Shown here: in pieces, positions 8,222 to 16,098 of the stretch
Position numbering within the stretch: the stretch's first letter is position 1
How the letters are laid out: each line of letters opens with the position of its first letter
Assembly (NCBI GenBank): GCA_038210135.1
Contig: JBBQWZ010000053.1
Span: 1 to 40,316 of the forward strand
Direction: 5' to 3'
Source: JBBQWZ01 sp038210135
GTDB lineage: Bacteria > Acidobacteriota > Terriglobia > Bryobacterales > Bryobacteraceae
Length of the DNA: 40,316 nucleotides
Translations under genes and position numbers: made by a program
The notes under the pieces: model-generated
The model's input: the letters and a program-made list of their open reading frames with translations, nothing else
Told to the model about the DNA's origin: nothing
Databases searched by the model: none

Positions 8222-8291
8222 ATCGGGTTCCGAGTTGATCTCCCTGCAAAATGTTCGGCTTGGGTTTTTCCCAGCCAATACCGAATGTACG

Positions 8292-8297
8292 AGTATA
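8292..8297 (-). promoter_or_regulatory. -10-like TATACT upstream of the radical SAM gene
   Basis: On the minus strand TATACT lies about 70 bases before ATG 8221, inside the 200-base gap after the globin gene. No good -35 match is seen. GGGAG, 18 bases before the ATG, could serve as a distant ribosome binding site. Confidence 0.35.
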
Positions 8298-8421
8298 GTC
8301 ATTGGCGATCCGGACCACGAAGCAAAAACAGGCAAACGGGTGGGAATCAGGCCTATACGGTAAGATACGGCATCGAACGGGGAGCGCCGAAAAGGGGGAG
8401 AAGCCCTTCTGTCAAAAGCAC

Positions 8422-8877
8422 TTACGCCTTTGGGACCGGCTCGGCGGCTCCGGCGATCATCTCGCCGCTGACGGCATCGAGCAGTGCCGCCCACGCCTCG
8501 CGGGTTTCCCGATCAAACTGGGCTTCGAGAGCTTGCGCCAGCGACCATTGCAGGGCGATGTTGACGGTCGAATACTGCTCCGCTTTCACGCCATACGCAA
8601 CATGCCGGTAGCCCAATTCGCGCAGCACCGGAATCAGCCTATCGAACCGGTCCAGCGAATCGACGACGACTGCGATCATCGCCATCAACTTGGCTCCTTG
8701 ATCGCGGATGTCGTTCTTGAACAGCAGTCTTGTCGCTGGGTCGAGGGAGAAGAGCCGCCCGTAAAAAAGGCTCGCCAGGGGCGCCGAAATCTCTCGCACC
8801 TGCTCGAAGCTCTCGCGAATCCGGCGCTTCTGGAATTCGGTAAAATTCATCTGCTTGTCTTTCAGGGCGTCAACCAT
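8422..8877 (-). CDS. Single-domain bacterial hemoglobin (Vitreoscilla-type globin)
   Basis: A 151-residue globin without a reductase domain. LFYGRLFSLDP supplies the B10-region Tyr, LLFKND the CD1 Phe, DQGAKLM the distal E7 Gln, and ELGYRHVAYGVKAEQY the proximal F8 His with the usual RH..YGV motif. This matches Vitreoscilla hemoglobin and the globin part of flavohemoglobins, which bind O2 and NO. ATG 8877 is the given start; an internal Met ten codons in (8850) is possible. It begins 12 bases after the stop of the kinase gene, so it is probably the third gene of the ECF-kinase operon. A role as O2/NO scavenger or as gas sensor for the adjacent kinase is inference. Confidence 0.9.
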   Translation of the reverse strand: MVDALKDKQMNFTEFQKRRIRESFEQVREISAPLASLFYGRLFSLDPATRLLFKNDIRDQGAKLMAMIAVVVDSLDRFDRLIPVLRELGYRHVAYGVKAEQYSTVNIALQWSLAQALEAQFDRETREAWAALLDAVSGEMIAGAAEPVPKA

Positions 8878-8889
8878 CGGCGATTCCGA

Positions 8890-11688
8890 TCACCGCGCTT
8901 TCGCCGAGGTTGTCCCTTGCGATTTACTAACATCGACTAACGCCGCCTGCACCTCGTCGAGCGCTTTCTGATGCCGGGGCGCGAAACCCGGTTGATTCTT
9001 GGCCTCAAACCAGAGTCCGGCGCTTTTATGCAGCCACTCGGAAGCTCGCTCGACGTCATCCCTGGCCGCGGCCGGGCCCTTCGACAAAGCCAAATAAATG
9101 AATCCCATCGCGCCGGCCCGCCTCGGCAGAATATGCGTCCAGACCATCTTCGATCCCGCCTTCGGTTCCCCGCCCGCATGCAGCGCAATCTCCGCATGCC
9201 CAAGCGCCTGATCGCGCCGCCCCAGGCTGGCCGCCAGCTCGCCGCGCTTGCGGTTCGAACTGATCATCGTAATCAGAATCGACGGCAGCCCATGGTTGGC
9301 GAATTTTCCGGCATACTGACCCGCCATCTGCCACGCCTTGTCCGCACCCGCCAAATCCCGGCTCGCCTTCAGCAGATCACCCATTTCCTCGTAGACGACG
9401 GCCAAATAGAGCGCGAAAATGTTGTTGCCTGGATTGATGGCCGCGCCTTCCGAAAGTACCGCGATCGCCTGTTTCTGGATTGCAAGCTTCCGCGCACGCT
9501 CGCTATCCGGGATCAAGGCAGCTAAGCGGCTCAACGCAATTCCGTAATCCGTGGTCGCCCGCTGATCCGCCGGATCCGCATCGCGAATCGATTTGCCGAT
9601 CTCGACCACTTTTTCGTATTCCGCAATGGCGCCCTTGGTATCGCCCAGGTTGAGAACCTGCGATCCTCCGAGCGTATCCGCCACATGCCCGCGCGCTAGC
9701 ATCAGGCCGCGCCGGAGGTTCGCGTTGTTCGGATCCCGCTCGGTCAGGGCTTCGATGGTTCGCACCGCGAGGCGGAATTCCGCCAGCGATTCCGGCAAAT
9801 GGCCTAGGCCGCTTTCCGCCATGCCGACCGCCGAATGGGCCGAAACCACGGTCTGTTGGATCGCCAGATCGTTGGGCGCAAGCGCCGCCACCTCAAGCGC
9901 CAGCGCGAGCCCCTTGGCGGCGTGATCCCGCGAAATCTGACGCTGCTCCAAAAGCCGGTACGCCCGCGCCGCGTCCAGTTGAACATTCGAAGCCTGCCTC
10001 CGGATGGAACCATCCGGATCGTTACGAAGCAGCGGCTCGCTCTGCTGCAAAGACTGTTCGTAGTAAACAATCGCCTCGTTCATCGAACGCGATTCTTCCG
10101 CGATGTTGCCGAGCTTCTGAGCCGCCCTTGCTCGACCCAGCGCAATTTTCCGGTCGGACGGCCGTTTCTTCCCCGCCTCATCCAGCAAACTCTTGGCTTT
10201 TTGATAACTGGCCAGCGCGCCTTTCGCGTTCCCCAGATTTGAATTGTTGGTGTTCCCCTGCACGTCGCCGATTCGCGTGTAGGCGTCGGCCAGTTCCTTT
10301 TCGAGATCGGGATCGCCCTGCGCACCCGCTGCCAGGGCGTCCAGATATTGCAAACCGGTTTGCACGATCAACTCGCGCGCCTTGGTCGAACCCGGCAGCG
10401 GCCGGACCGCGTCATGCACTTCGAACACGAACTTGTTGGCCAGTCCGCGGACCAGTTGCAGCCGCGCTTCCGCCAGCCGTGCCTGGCGTACCGACACGAC
10501 CGTTCCGGCAATGAGTGAAAGCGCAACCGCCGCGACCCCGATCAGCGGACCGCGATGCCGCTGCATAAATCGGACCGCCCGGTAGCGAATCGTCTGCGGC
10601 CGCGCCGTCACCGGAACGTGATCGAGGTAGCGCTGCAGATCCGCGGCAAACGCCTCGGCCGTCGGATACCGGGCGGCCGGTTCCTTCTCGAGCGCGCGCA
10701 GCAGAATATTGTCGAGGTCGCCCGCCAGCTGCCGCGCAATCGCCGGCGAACGCGCCACCGAACTCGGCTGCGCCGTGTCGTCAATGCAAATCGCCCGTTC
10801 GATCTCCATCGGTGTGAACCGTTCGATCCGGTGCGGCCGCGTCCCGGTCAGCAACTCATACAGCACCGCGCCCAGCGAATACACGTCCGAAGCAATGGTG
10901 ACCGGATCGCCGCGGATCTGCTCCGGACTGGCGTAATCCGGCGTTAGCATCGCGGCCATGGTTTCGCTCCCCGCCATCGGATCGGCGTGCAGCAGCTTGC
11001 AAATTCCAAAGTCGAGCAGCTTCGGAACGCCATTTGAATCCACCAGAATGTTTCCCGGCTTCAAATCGCGATGCACCACGAAGTTACGGTGCGCGTGCTC
11101 GACCGCCGAACAAACATCGATAAACAGCCTCAGCCGCTGCTCGATTCCCAGGTCGTACAGCTTGGCGTAATCCGTGATCCAGGAGCCTTCGATGTACTCC
11201 ATCACGATGTACGGCATGCCGTCCTCGGACGTGCCGCCATCGAGCAGCCGCGGAATATTCGGATGCTTCATGTGCGCGAGAATCTGCCGCTCGCGCTTGA
11301 ACCTGGCCAGGATGAAATCGGTATCGAACCCGGGCCGGATCAGCTTGATCGCGACACTCGATTGATAGTGCTCGTCATCCCGTTCGGCAAGGTAAACCGT
11401 TCCCATGCCGCCGCGTCCGAGTTCGCGAATTAAGCGGTACGGCCCGATCCGGCGTTCGGCGTCCGCTGCGGAACTGCCTTCGAACAACGCCACCACCGCG
11501 CCCTTCACCTGCGCTTCCAAGAAGCCGGATTGCACCTGCAAGTGGCTCGCCAGCAGCGACGCCACTTCGCTCTCCAATTCCGGATCCGCCGCGCAACGCT
11601 CATCCAGCCAAGCCTGGCGCATCGCGTCCGGCACTTCGAGCGCCTGCTCGAACAGGTCGCTTGCGACGCGCCAGCGTTCCGGCGTCAT
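8890..11688 (-). CDS. Membrane Ser/Thr protein kinase with TPR sensor domain
   Basis: The chosen start, ATG 11688, overlaps the sigma-factor stop as ATGA; the frame stays open upstream but is a shadow of that gene. The product is 932 residues. Residues 1-75 form a helical leader typical of acidobacterial PknB-like kinases (WRVASDLFEQALEV). The kinase domain spans about 84-350, with GRGGMGTVY (91-99), VAIK (K115), HRDLKPGN (206-213), DFG (226-228) and SPEQIRG. A single membrane helix at about 380-400 is followed by a long extracytoplasmic region of TPR-like helical repeats to the C-terminus. All catalytic residues are present, so it should be active. The partner ECF factor upstream is the expected downstream target, giving a sense-phosphorylate-transcribe module. 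Confidence 0.93.
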   Translation of the reverse strand: MTPERWRVASDLFEQALEVPDAMRQAWLDERCAADPELESEVASLLASHLQVQSGFLEAQVKGAVVALFEGSSAADAERRIGPYRLIRELGRGGMGTVYLAERDDEHYQSSVAIKLIRPGFDTDFILARFKRERQILAHMKHPNIPRLLDGGTSEDGMPYIVMEYIEGSWITDYAKLYDLGIEQRLRLFIDVCSAVEHAHRNFVVHRDLKPGNILVDSNGVPKLLDFGICKLLHADPMAGSETMAAMLTPDYASPEQIRGDPVTIASDVYSLGAVLYELLTGTRPHRIERFTPMEIERAICIDDTAQPSSVARSPAIARQLAGDLDNILLRALEKEPAARYPTAEAFAADLQRYLDHVPVTARPQTIRYRAVRFMQRHRGPLIGVAAVALSLIAGTVVSVRQARLAEARLQLVRGLANKFVFEVHDAVRPLPGSTKARELIVQTGLQYLDALAAGAQGDPDLEKELADAYTRIGDVQGNTNNSNLGNAKGALASYQKAKSLLDEAGKKRPSDRKIALGRARAAQKLGNIAEESRSMNEAIVYYEQSLQQSEPLLRNDPDGSIRRQASNVQLDAARAYRLLEQRQISRDHAAKGLALALEVAALAPNDLAIQQTVVSAHSAVGMAESGLGHLPESLAEFRLAVRTIEALTERDPNNANLRRGLMLARGHVADTLGGSQVLNLGDTKGAIAEYEKVVEIGKSIRDADPADQRATTDYGIALSRLAALIPDSERARKLAIQKQAIAVLSEGAAINPGNNIFALYLAVVYEEMGDLLKASRDLAGADKAWQMAGQYAGKFANHGLPSILITMISSNRKRGELAASLGRRDQALGHAEIALHAGGEPKAGSKMVWTHILPRRAGAMGFIYLALSKGPAAARDDVERASEWLHKSAGLWFEAKNQPGFAPRHQKALDEVQAALVDVSKSQGTTSAKAR

Positions 11689-12272
11689 TTTGCGTTCTTG
11701 CCTGGATTGGTTGAGGTCGTCATCTCGCGATGCAGCCACGCTTCCGCCATGCGCTGTTCGCGTCCCACGGTGGCCACGGAAATTTCCAGCGCTTTCGCGG
11801 TTTCCTCGACGCTCAACCCACCGAAAAAGCGCAGCTCCACCACCTTGCATTTGCGCGGATCGAATTCCTCGAGCAGCTTCAGCGCGTCGTCGAGGGCGAT
11901 CACGTCGCTGCTCTTTGCCGGCGCAAACCCGACCGCTTCGTCGAGTTGGACCTTGGCCGCCCCGCCGCCGCGTTTGGCGCTGCGATGCTTGCGCGCGTTG
12001 TCCACCAGAATCTGCCGCATCAAGTGAGCGGCCACGCCGAAGAAGTGCGACCGGCTCTCCCAATCCGGCATGTTCTGCGCTACCAGCCGCAAGTACGCCT
12101 CATGCACCAGGGCCGTCGGCTGCAGCGTCGCCGCCATGCGTTCGTCGCGGAGATAGCCTTCCGCCAGACGGCGCAGTTCGTCGTAGACCAACGGCGTCAA
12201 TAGGTCGAGCGCCTGCTTGTTGCCGTTCTTCCAGTCAACGAGAAGCTGAGTAACCTGTTCCTGAGGAGTCAT
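11685..12272 (-). CDS. ECF RNA polymerase sigma factor (TIGR02999-like)
   Basis: A 195-residue ECF sigma factor. Region 2 is seen in ALDLLTPLVYDELRRLAEGYL and TALVHEAYLRLV; SRSHFFGVAAHLMRQILVDNAR, which follows, is the signature of the group I know as TIGR02999 in Acidobacteria and Planctomycetes. Region 4 is KVVELRFFGGLSVEETAKALEIS, followed by the helix-turn-helix VATVGREQRMAEAWLHRE. No anti-sigma factor gene is present; instead the stop overlaps the start of a kinase gene by ATGA, so the two are translationally coupled. Control by phosphorylation is likely. There is no ribosome binding site before ATG 12272, but a -10-like hexamer is 12 bases upstream. Confidence 0.93.
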   Translation of the reverse strand: MTPQEQVTQLLVDWKNGNKQALDLLTPLVYDELRRLAEGYLRDERMAATLQPTALVHEAYLRLVAQNMPDWESRSHFFGVAAHLMRQILVDNARKHRSAKRGGGAAKVQLDEAVGFAPAKSSDVIALDDALKLLEEFDPRKCKVVELRFFGGLSVEETAKALEISVATVGREQRMAEAWLHREMTTSTNPGKNAK

Positions 12273-12284
12273 CGGGCGAACTTT

Positions 12285-12311
12285 ATTCTACCGCTCGCGG
12301 TCGCCATACAA
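12285..12311 (-). promoter_or_regulatory. Putative promoter of the ECF-kinase-globin operon
   Basis: On the minus strand TTGTAT (12306-12311) and TAGAAT (12285-12290) are separated by 15 bases, a slightly short spacer. The start codon is 12 bases past the -10, so the leader would be only a few bases. Confidence 0.35.
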
Positions 12312-12356
12312 ACACGCTTCGCATCCAATTTCCGTGAATTGCGATACATTGCAGAA

Positions 12357-12499
12357 GTGGCATAGGTCTCTGACCTGTGCGCTTTTTCTTACATCTCCGG
12401 AGACCCATGCCACCCGCACAGGTCGGAGACCTATGCCACTTGCACAGGTCGGAGACCCATGCCACCCGCACAGGTCGGGGACCTATGCCACTTGCACAA
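12357..12499. repeat. Hairpin repeat array: one inverted and three direct 26-bp units
   Basis: Full direct units lie at 12416-12441, 12442-12467 and 12468-12493, with a partial unit before them from about 12394 and a few bases after. An inverted copy lies at 12357-12381. Units alternate between two endings (CTATGCCACTT and CCATGCCACCC), so the higher-order period is 52. Each unit has the small hairpin AGGTC-gga-GACCT, or a variant of it. The inverted copy can also pair with any direct copy over about 24 bases with one mismatch. The array fills most of the 321-base gap between the ECF gene and the zinc-ribbon gene; nothing else is seen there. Confidence 0.85.
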
Positions 12500-12593
12500 A
12501 ACGTGCTGGATAGCCGGACTAAATGGAAACCCCGATTGCGTCCGGGTGGAGAATCAGCGAGAATAAAGTCTCATATCGTTCGTACCGGGCGAT

Positions 12594-13028
12594 ATGGTAC
12601 CCGTCCAATCTATGCGCGCAACTTGCCCCAAATGCGGAACCAGACGGATTCGAACCTCCAAGAAAATCGGTTTCAAGGAGAAATTCACAAGCCTGTTTGG
12701 ATTCTTTCATATGCGGTGCAAGATCTGCAAAACCCGCTTTGGCACCTCGATGTGGGAAGGCCAGACCTGGAAGTATGCCCGTTGCCCCAAGTGCCTGCGG
12801 TTTGAATTGAGTACCTGGAGCGAGCAATACTACAATCCGCCCACCTTGATCGTCTTCCTTCTACGCATGGGCGCCACGCCGTATCGCTGCGACACCTGCC
12901 GTTGTAACTTCGCCAGCTTCCGCGCGTGCAAGGAGCGGCTCCCGGCGCGGGGTACTCCGAACGAGCGCGCTACGCCGGTCACCGCAACGGATAGCGACTT
13001 ATCCACCGCTAACGTCCACCAGGACTAA
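12594..13028 (+). CDS. Double zinc-ribbon hypothetical protein
   Basis: A 144-residue protein with four CxxC knuckles: CPKC and CKIC in the first half, CPKC and CDTC in the second. These can form two zinc ribbons. The sequence MRATCPKCGTRRIRTSKKIG, followed by a second CxxC in MRCKICKTRF, resembles small acidobacterial zinc-ribbon proteins of unknown role. ATG 12612 (MRATC) gives a start closer to the family pattern than ATG 12594; neither has a clear ribosome binding site. The last ~35 residues are polar and low in complexity. No membrane segment is confident, although LIVFLLRMG is hydrophobic. Confidence 0.7.
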   Translation: MVPVQSMRATCPKCGTRRIRTSKKIGFKEKFTSLFGFFHMRCKICKTRFGTSMWEGQTWKYARCPKCLRFELSTWSEQYYNPPTLIVFLLRMGATPYRCDTCRCNFASFRACKERLPARGTPNERATPVTATDSDLSTANVHQD

Positions 13029-13043
13029 CTCCGCCCGCGCCGC

Positions 13044-13679
13044 TTATTTTCCCCGTGCTTGAAATTTAAGCGAAACCGAATTCATGCAATAGCGCAACCC
13101 GGTCGGAGCCGGACCGTCGTCGAACACATGCCCCAGGTGCGCATCGCAGCGCGCGCAAACCACTTCCGTCCGCTGCGCTCCATAGGATTTGTCCACGTGG
13201 TTGTGAACATTCTCGCCGGCGATCGGCTGATAGAAACTCGGCCACCCTGTCCCCGATTCAAACTTCGTCGCGGAATCGAATAACGGCGTCCCGCAGCAGA
13301 TGCATTGGTAGATTCCGTCGTCGTGCGACTTCGCGTAGCGGCCGGTGAAGGGCCGCTCGGTTCCCTTCTCCCTGGTCACCGCATATTCGGCGGAGTCCAA
13401 TTGCTTCTTCCATTCCGAGTCGGATTTTACAATCTTCTCCACTTCCATCACTCCTTGCGGGCGGCCCGCGGAATCGAAGGCCGCGATCTTGATTTTCTTG
13501 GCCGACGCAGCCATTTGCGGTGGCGGCCCGGCGTCGTCTTTGGCTACATACCGTACCCGGTCGCAGGCGGCGAGAGCCGCGCTGGTCGCGCCAATCGCAA
13601 ACAGGTTGCGGCGGGTGAAAATGCGCTCCTGCTGCGGTTCGGCAAGCGCTGTCCAGAGGCGTTTCGATTTCAAAAGCAA
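13044..13679 (-). CDS. msrB: Exported peptide-methionine (R)-S-oxide reductase MsrB
   Basis: This enzyme reduces the R epimer of methionine sulfoxide in proteins. The MsrB domain covers about 85-208, with two zinc CxxC pairs (CICC, CARC), the FESGTGWPSFYQP core, HLGHVFDDGP, and the catalytic Cys in GLRYCMNSVSL. The N-terminal extension has a twin-arginine motif (FTRRNLFAIG), a hydrophobic stretch and LAAC, which reads as a lipobox. The protein is therefore predicted to be Tat-exported and possibly lipid-anchored, repairing envelope proteins. The start is a TTG: 13679 as given, or the TTG two codons later, which spaces better from GGAAGGGG. A TACAAT -10-like sequence lies just upstream. Confidence 0.92.
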   Translation of the reverse strand: MLLKSKRLWTALAEPQQERIFTRRNLFAIGATSAALAACDRVRYVAKDDAGPPPQMAASAKKIKIAAFDSAGRPQGVMEVEKIVKSDSEWKKQLDSAEYAVTREKGTERPFTGRYAKSHDDGIYQCICCGTPLFDSATKFESGTGWPSFYQPIAGENVHNHVDKSYGAQRTEVVCARCDAHLGHVFDDGPAPTGLRYCMNSVSLKFQARGK

Positions 13680-13831
13680 TCCCCTTCCGAATTGTAGATC
13701 AGCGCAGCCCGCACGGTTATTCCCGGTAGCGAATCTAGATGGGCGGCCAGAGCCTGCGCCGCGCTATAGTCATTCGAGCAGCGGCAGGGCGGCGTGGATC
13801 TGGCTCCCGGCCTGGTCCGAAAGCCAAACGG

Positions 13832-14161
13832 CTAAGCCTTTTCGACCAACACCGCCGTGCCGTAGCAGAGCACTTCCGTAACGCCCTGCATCACTTCATC
13901 CGCGTCATATCGAACCGAGACGATGCCATTGGCGCCCATCGCGTCGGCGTGCGCGACCATGCGGTCGTACGCCTGTTGCCGCGTCTTTTCGCAGAGATCG
14001 GTGAGCAGCGTAATCTCGCCGCCGACCATGGTCTGGAGCCCCGCTCCGATGGTGCCGAAAATGGAGCGCGAACGGACAATGATTCCGCGGACGATGCCGA
14101 GGCTCCGCGTAATCCGGAAGCCGTCGAGCACAAGAGCAGTGGTGACAAGCGAGTGGTCCAT
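13832..14161 (-). CDS. YbjQ/UPF0145 family protein
   Basis: A 109-residue protein of the YbjQ (DUF74, heavy-metal-binding domain) family. Family features present are the GIVRGIIVRSRS strand, GAGLQTMVGGE, the helix with RQQAYDRMVAHADAMGAN, then GIVSVRYD and the closing GTAVLVE. Family members form compact pentameric or decameric rings of unknown function. It has no signal peptide or membrane segment. A -10-like TAGCAT lies six bases before the ATG. It is single in its context, between MsrB and the VWA protein on the same strand. Confidence 0.9.
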   Translation of the reverse strand: MDHSLVTTALVLDGFRITRSLGIVRGIIVRSRSIFGTIGAGLQTMVGGEITLLTDLCEKTRQQAYDRMVAHADAMGANGIVSVRYDADEVMQGVTEVLCYGTAVLVEKA

Positions 14162-14167
14162 GCCGCT

Positions 14168-14173
14168 ATGCTA
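14168..14173 (-). promoter_or_regulatory. -10-like TAGCAT, 6 nt before the YbjQ-type start
   Basis: On the minus strand TAGCAT is six bases before ATG 14161 and there is no Shine-Dalgarno sequence. Leaderless initiation would fit this spacing. Confidence 0.3.
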
Positions 14174-14201
14174 CGCCCTTTTTTGACGGTGATCGAAGCG
14201 C

Positions 14202-15431
14202 CTACCGCTCGCCGAAATACCCGTCGCGAGTCTGCACCACGTAGTCCTTCTTGTTGGTCGCCAGATGAATCCGCCGGTAACCCGTCGCGTTGGTCTGATT
14301 CGACGTGTAACCGATGCTGTACTGATTGCGCAGTTCTTCTTCGATTCGATCGAAGACGTTGTCGAGCGGCATCTTCTTGGTGACCTCGAAAAAGCTGCCG
14401 CCGGTTTCCTTGGCCAACCGCTCGAGCACCCGCTTGCCGCTGCCGTGATCCTGCTGCTGCGGACGCGGAGAATTTCCGCCTCCCCGTCCGCCGCGTCCAC
14501 CGCCACCCAACCCGGGAATGCCGCCGATTCCGACGCTCGGACGGCCGCCGCCGCCACCGCCGGGGAGGCCGAACCCGCCGCCTGCCTTGTCTTCAAACAG
14601 GATTGAGTACACCATCGTATCGGCGCGCTGCGCGGCGGAGATGGATTCCTCGAGCGTCACTTTGCTGCCGTGATCGACGCCATCCGACAACATGATCAGC
14701 GCCTTGCGGCCTTTCTGCTTCTTCATCAGGTCGTCAGACGCCAACAGTACGGAGTCATTGAGAATCGTTCCGCCGGCGCCCCCGCCTTGTCGTCCGCCGC
14801 CACCGCCGCGACGTCCGCCACCTGGATATCCGCCACCCTGGCCACCTTGTCCACCCTGACCACCTTGTCCGCCCCATTGGGGACGCGCGCTGGCCTCCAC
14901 CTTATCGAGCGCGTCTTCGAGTTTCAATTTCGACGTGGTCAGATCCTGCATCAACTCGCATTCGAAGTCGAAGTGCAGCAGGAACGCGGAGTCCTTGCCT
15001 TCGCGAAGGACCTTCATGATGAAGGTGCGCGTGGCGCGCTTTTCATCGCCGATCAGACGCCGCTGACTGCCGCTGGTATCGATCAGCAGCCCAAGCGTCA
15101 AAGCCAAATCGCTTTCGCGCGAGAAGTGCTTGATCACTTGCGCTTTGCCGTCCTCTTCGAGCGCGAAATCGTCCCTGGCGAGATCCTTGACGATCGCATT
15201 CTTCCTGTCATGAACAGTGGCGAAAATGTTGACCAGATTGACGTCCGCCGTAAACGTAGCGTCCTTATCGACCTGCAGCCTCTCCTGCGCGCGCAGAAGC
15301 TGCAATGCCGGAATTCCGGCAGCCAGTGCGGCGAAGAACGCGCGGCGGGACGTATCGCCGCGCACCAGCGCGTTGAAGCCCGTCGGCTGGATCGTCTCCG
15401 AGAGATTGGCCCGGTTGGTTTTCAAAGTCAT
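14202..15431 (-). CDS. Exported VWA protein (VWFA-related acidobacterial domain) with glycine-rich insertions
   Basis: A 409-residue protein with a Tat-like leader (TSRRAFFAALAAG...LLRAQ, about 28-49). The domain opens VNLVNIFATVHDRKNAIVKDL and DDFALEEDGKAQVIKHFSRE, which is characteristic of the acidobacterial VWFA-related family (TIGR03436). The MIDAS motif is DTSGS, and a further metal-site Asp lies in LSDGVDHG. Two glycine-rich inserts interrupt the domain: one built of GGQ repeats near residues 185-222, the other near 287-330 with Gly/Arg/Pro. The C-terminal part (ERLAKETGGSFFEV, QYSIGYTSNQ) closes the domain. Many paralogues usually occur per genome. The protein is probably an extracytoplasmic adhesion or scaffold protein; the ligand is unknown. 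Confidence 0.9.
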   Translation of the reverse strand: MTLKTNRANLSETIQPTGFNALVRGDTSRRAFFAALAAGIPALQLLRAQERLQVDKDATFTADVNLVNIFATVHDRKNAIVKDLARDDFALEEDGKAQVIKHFSRESDLALTLGLLIDTSGSQRRLIGDEKRATRTFIMKVLREGKDSAFLLHFDFECELMQDLTTSKLKLEDALDKVEASARPQWGGQGGQGGQGGQGGGYPGGGRRGGGGGRQGGGAGGTILNDSVLLASDDLMKKQKGRKALIMLSDGVDHGSKVTLEESISAAQRADTMVYSILFEDKAGGGFGLPGGGGGGRPSVGIGGIPGLGGGGRGGRGGGNSPRPQQQDHGSGKRVLERLAKETGGSFFEVTKKMPLDNVFDRIEEELRNQYSIGYTSNQTNATGYRRIHLATNKKDYVVQTRDGYFGER

Positions 15432-15607
15432 TAGGAAGTTTGCTCTCGCTTCAGGAAGAATAGCCTTTCACTCTGGGATGTCCGCCCGCTGAAACGGGTT
15501 TCAAATCCCTTTGTTGCGCAGTTACGAAGCAAGACGAGGCAAAGCCCATTGGGGCTTACGGGAAATCGAATTTTGGTTCTCCACGTGTGGCGGAGCCGAC
15601 GTTCCTC

Positions 15608-16003
15608 TCAGTCGTGATGCGTGGTGACCCACCAGGTCAGCCCGAACGGGTCGTTCATGCCGCCGGACCGGCCATAGGGCTGCTCCTTGATGGAGCCGAT
15701 TTCCGTGCAGCCGGCGGCGATTCCGCGCGCGATGAACGCGTCGACGTCATCGACGTACAGAAAGAAATTGACCGGCGAGCCGCCCATAGCCTGGACGCTC
15801 TTGAGTTCCGGATACTCAGGCACCTCCTCGTGCAGCATGATGTGCGAATCGCCAATGCGAATTTCCGCATGCCGTACGACGCCCGCCGGATCGGTATGCC
15901 GCATGATCTCTTCGGCGCCGAACGCCTTCTTGAAGAACTCAATCGCCGCCGCCGAGCCGCGGATGCTCAGGTACGGAGTGATGGTGTGAAAGCCGGGTCG
16001 CAT
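15608..16003 (-). CDS. VOC family protein (PhnB-like)
   Basis: A 131-residue protein from ATG 16003, chosen because AAGGAG lies seven bases upstream (16011-16016); the longer frame from 16036 lacks this. It has the PhnB/glyoxalase-like order: ITPYLSIRGSAAAIEFFKKAFGA, then RHAEIRIGDSHIMLHEE, VNFFLYVDDVDAFIARGIAAG and the closing YGRSGGMNDPFGLTWWVTTH. The closing motif (Y...R...DPFG..W) is typical of this branch, often annotated as bleomycin-resistance or 3-demethylubiquinone methyltransferase-like. A catalytic role is uncertain. It lies 96 bases after the efflux adaptor gene on the same strand. Confidence 0.9.
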   Translation of the reverse strand: MRPGFHTITPYLSIRGSAAAIEFFKKAFGAEEIMRHTDPAGVVRHAEIRIGDSHIMLHEEVPEYPELKSVQAMGGSPVNFFLYVDDVDAFIARGIAAGCTEIGSIKEQPYGRSGGMNDPFGLTWWVTTHHD

Positions 16004-16098
16004 GTTGTAACTCCTTGCGCGGACGCCGTTCCGCAAAATCAGAAAGCCGAGGCTGGGGGATCCGATGGGCGATCAGCATGGTGGAGCCGGCGGTCTAA

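Noticed and set aside
8222..8494. Upstream extension of the radical SAM frame
   Set aside because: The extra 91 residues are low in similarity to any domain, overlap the globin 3' end, and would skip the typical MHKPIK start.
11689..12063. Upstream extension of the kinase frame
   Set aside because: It overlaps the ECF sigma gene in another frame; the ATGA overlap at 11688 is the better start.
12394..12499. Array of 26-bp units as a possible CRISPR
   Set aside because: Units are directly adjacent with no unique spacers and no cas genes are present.
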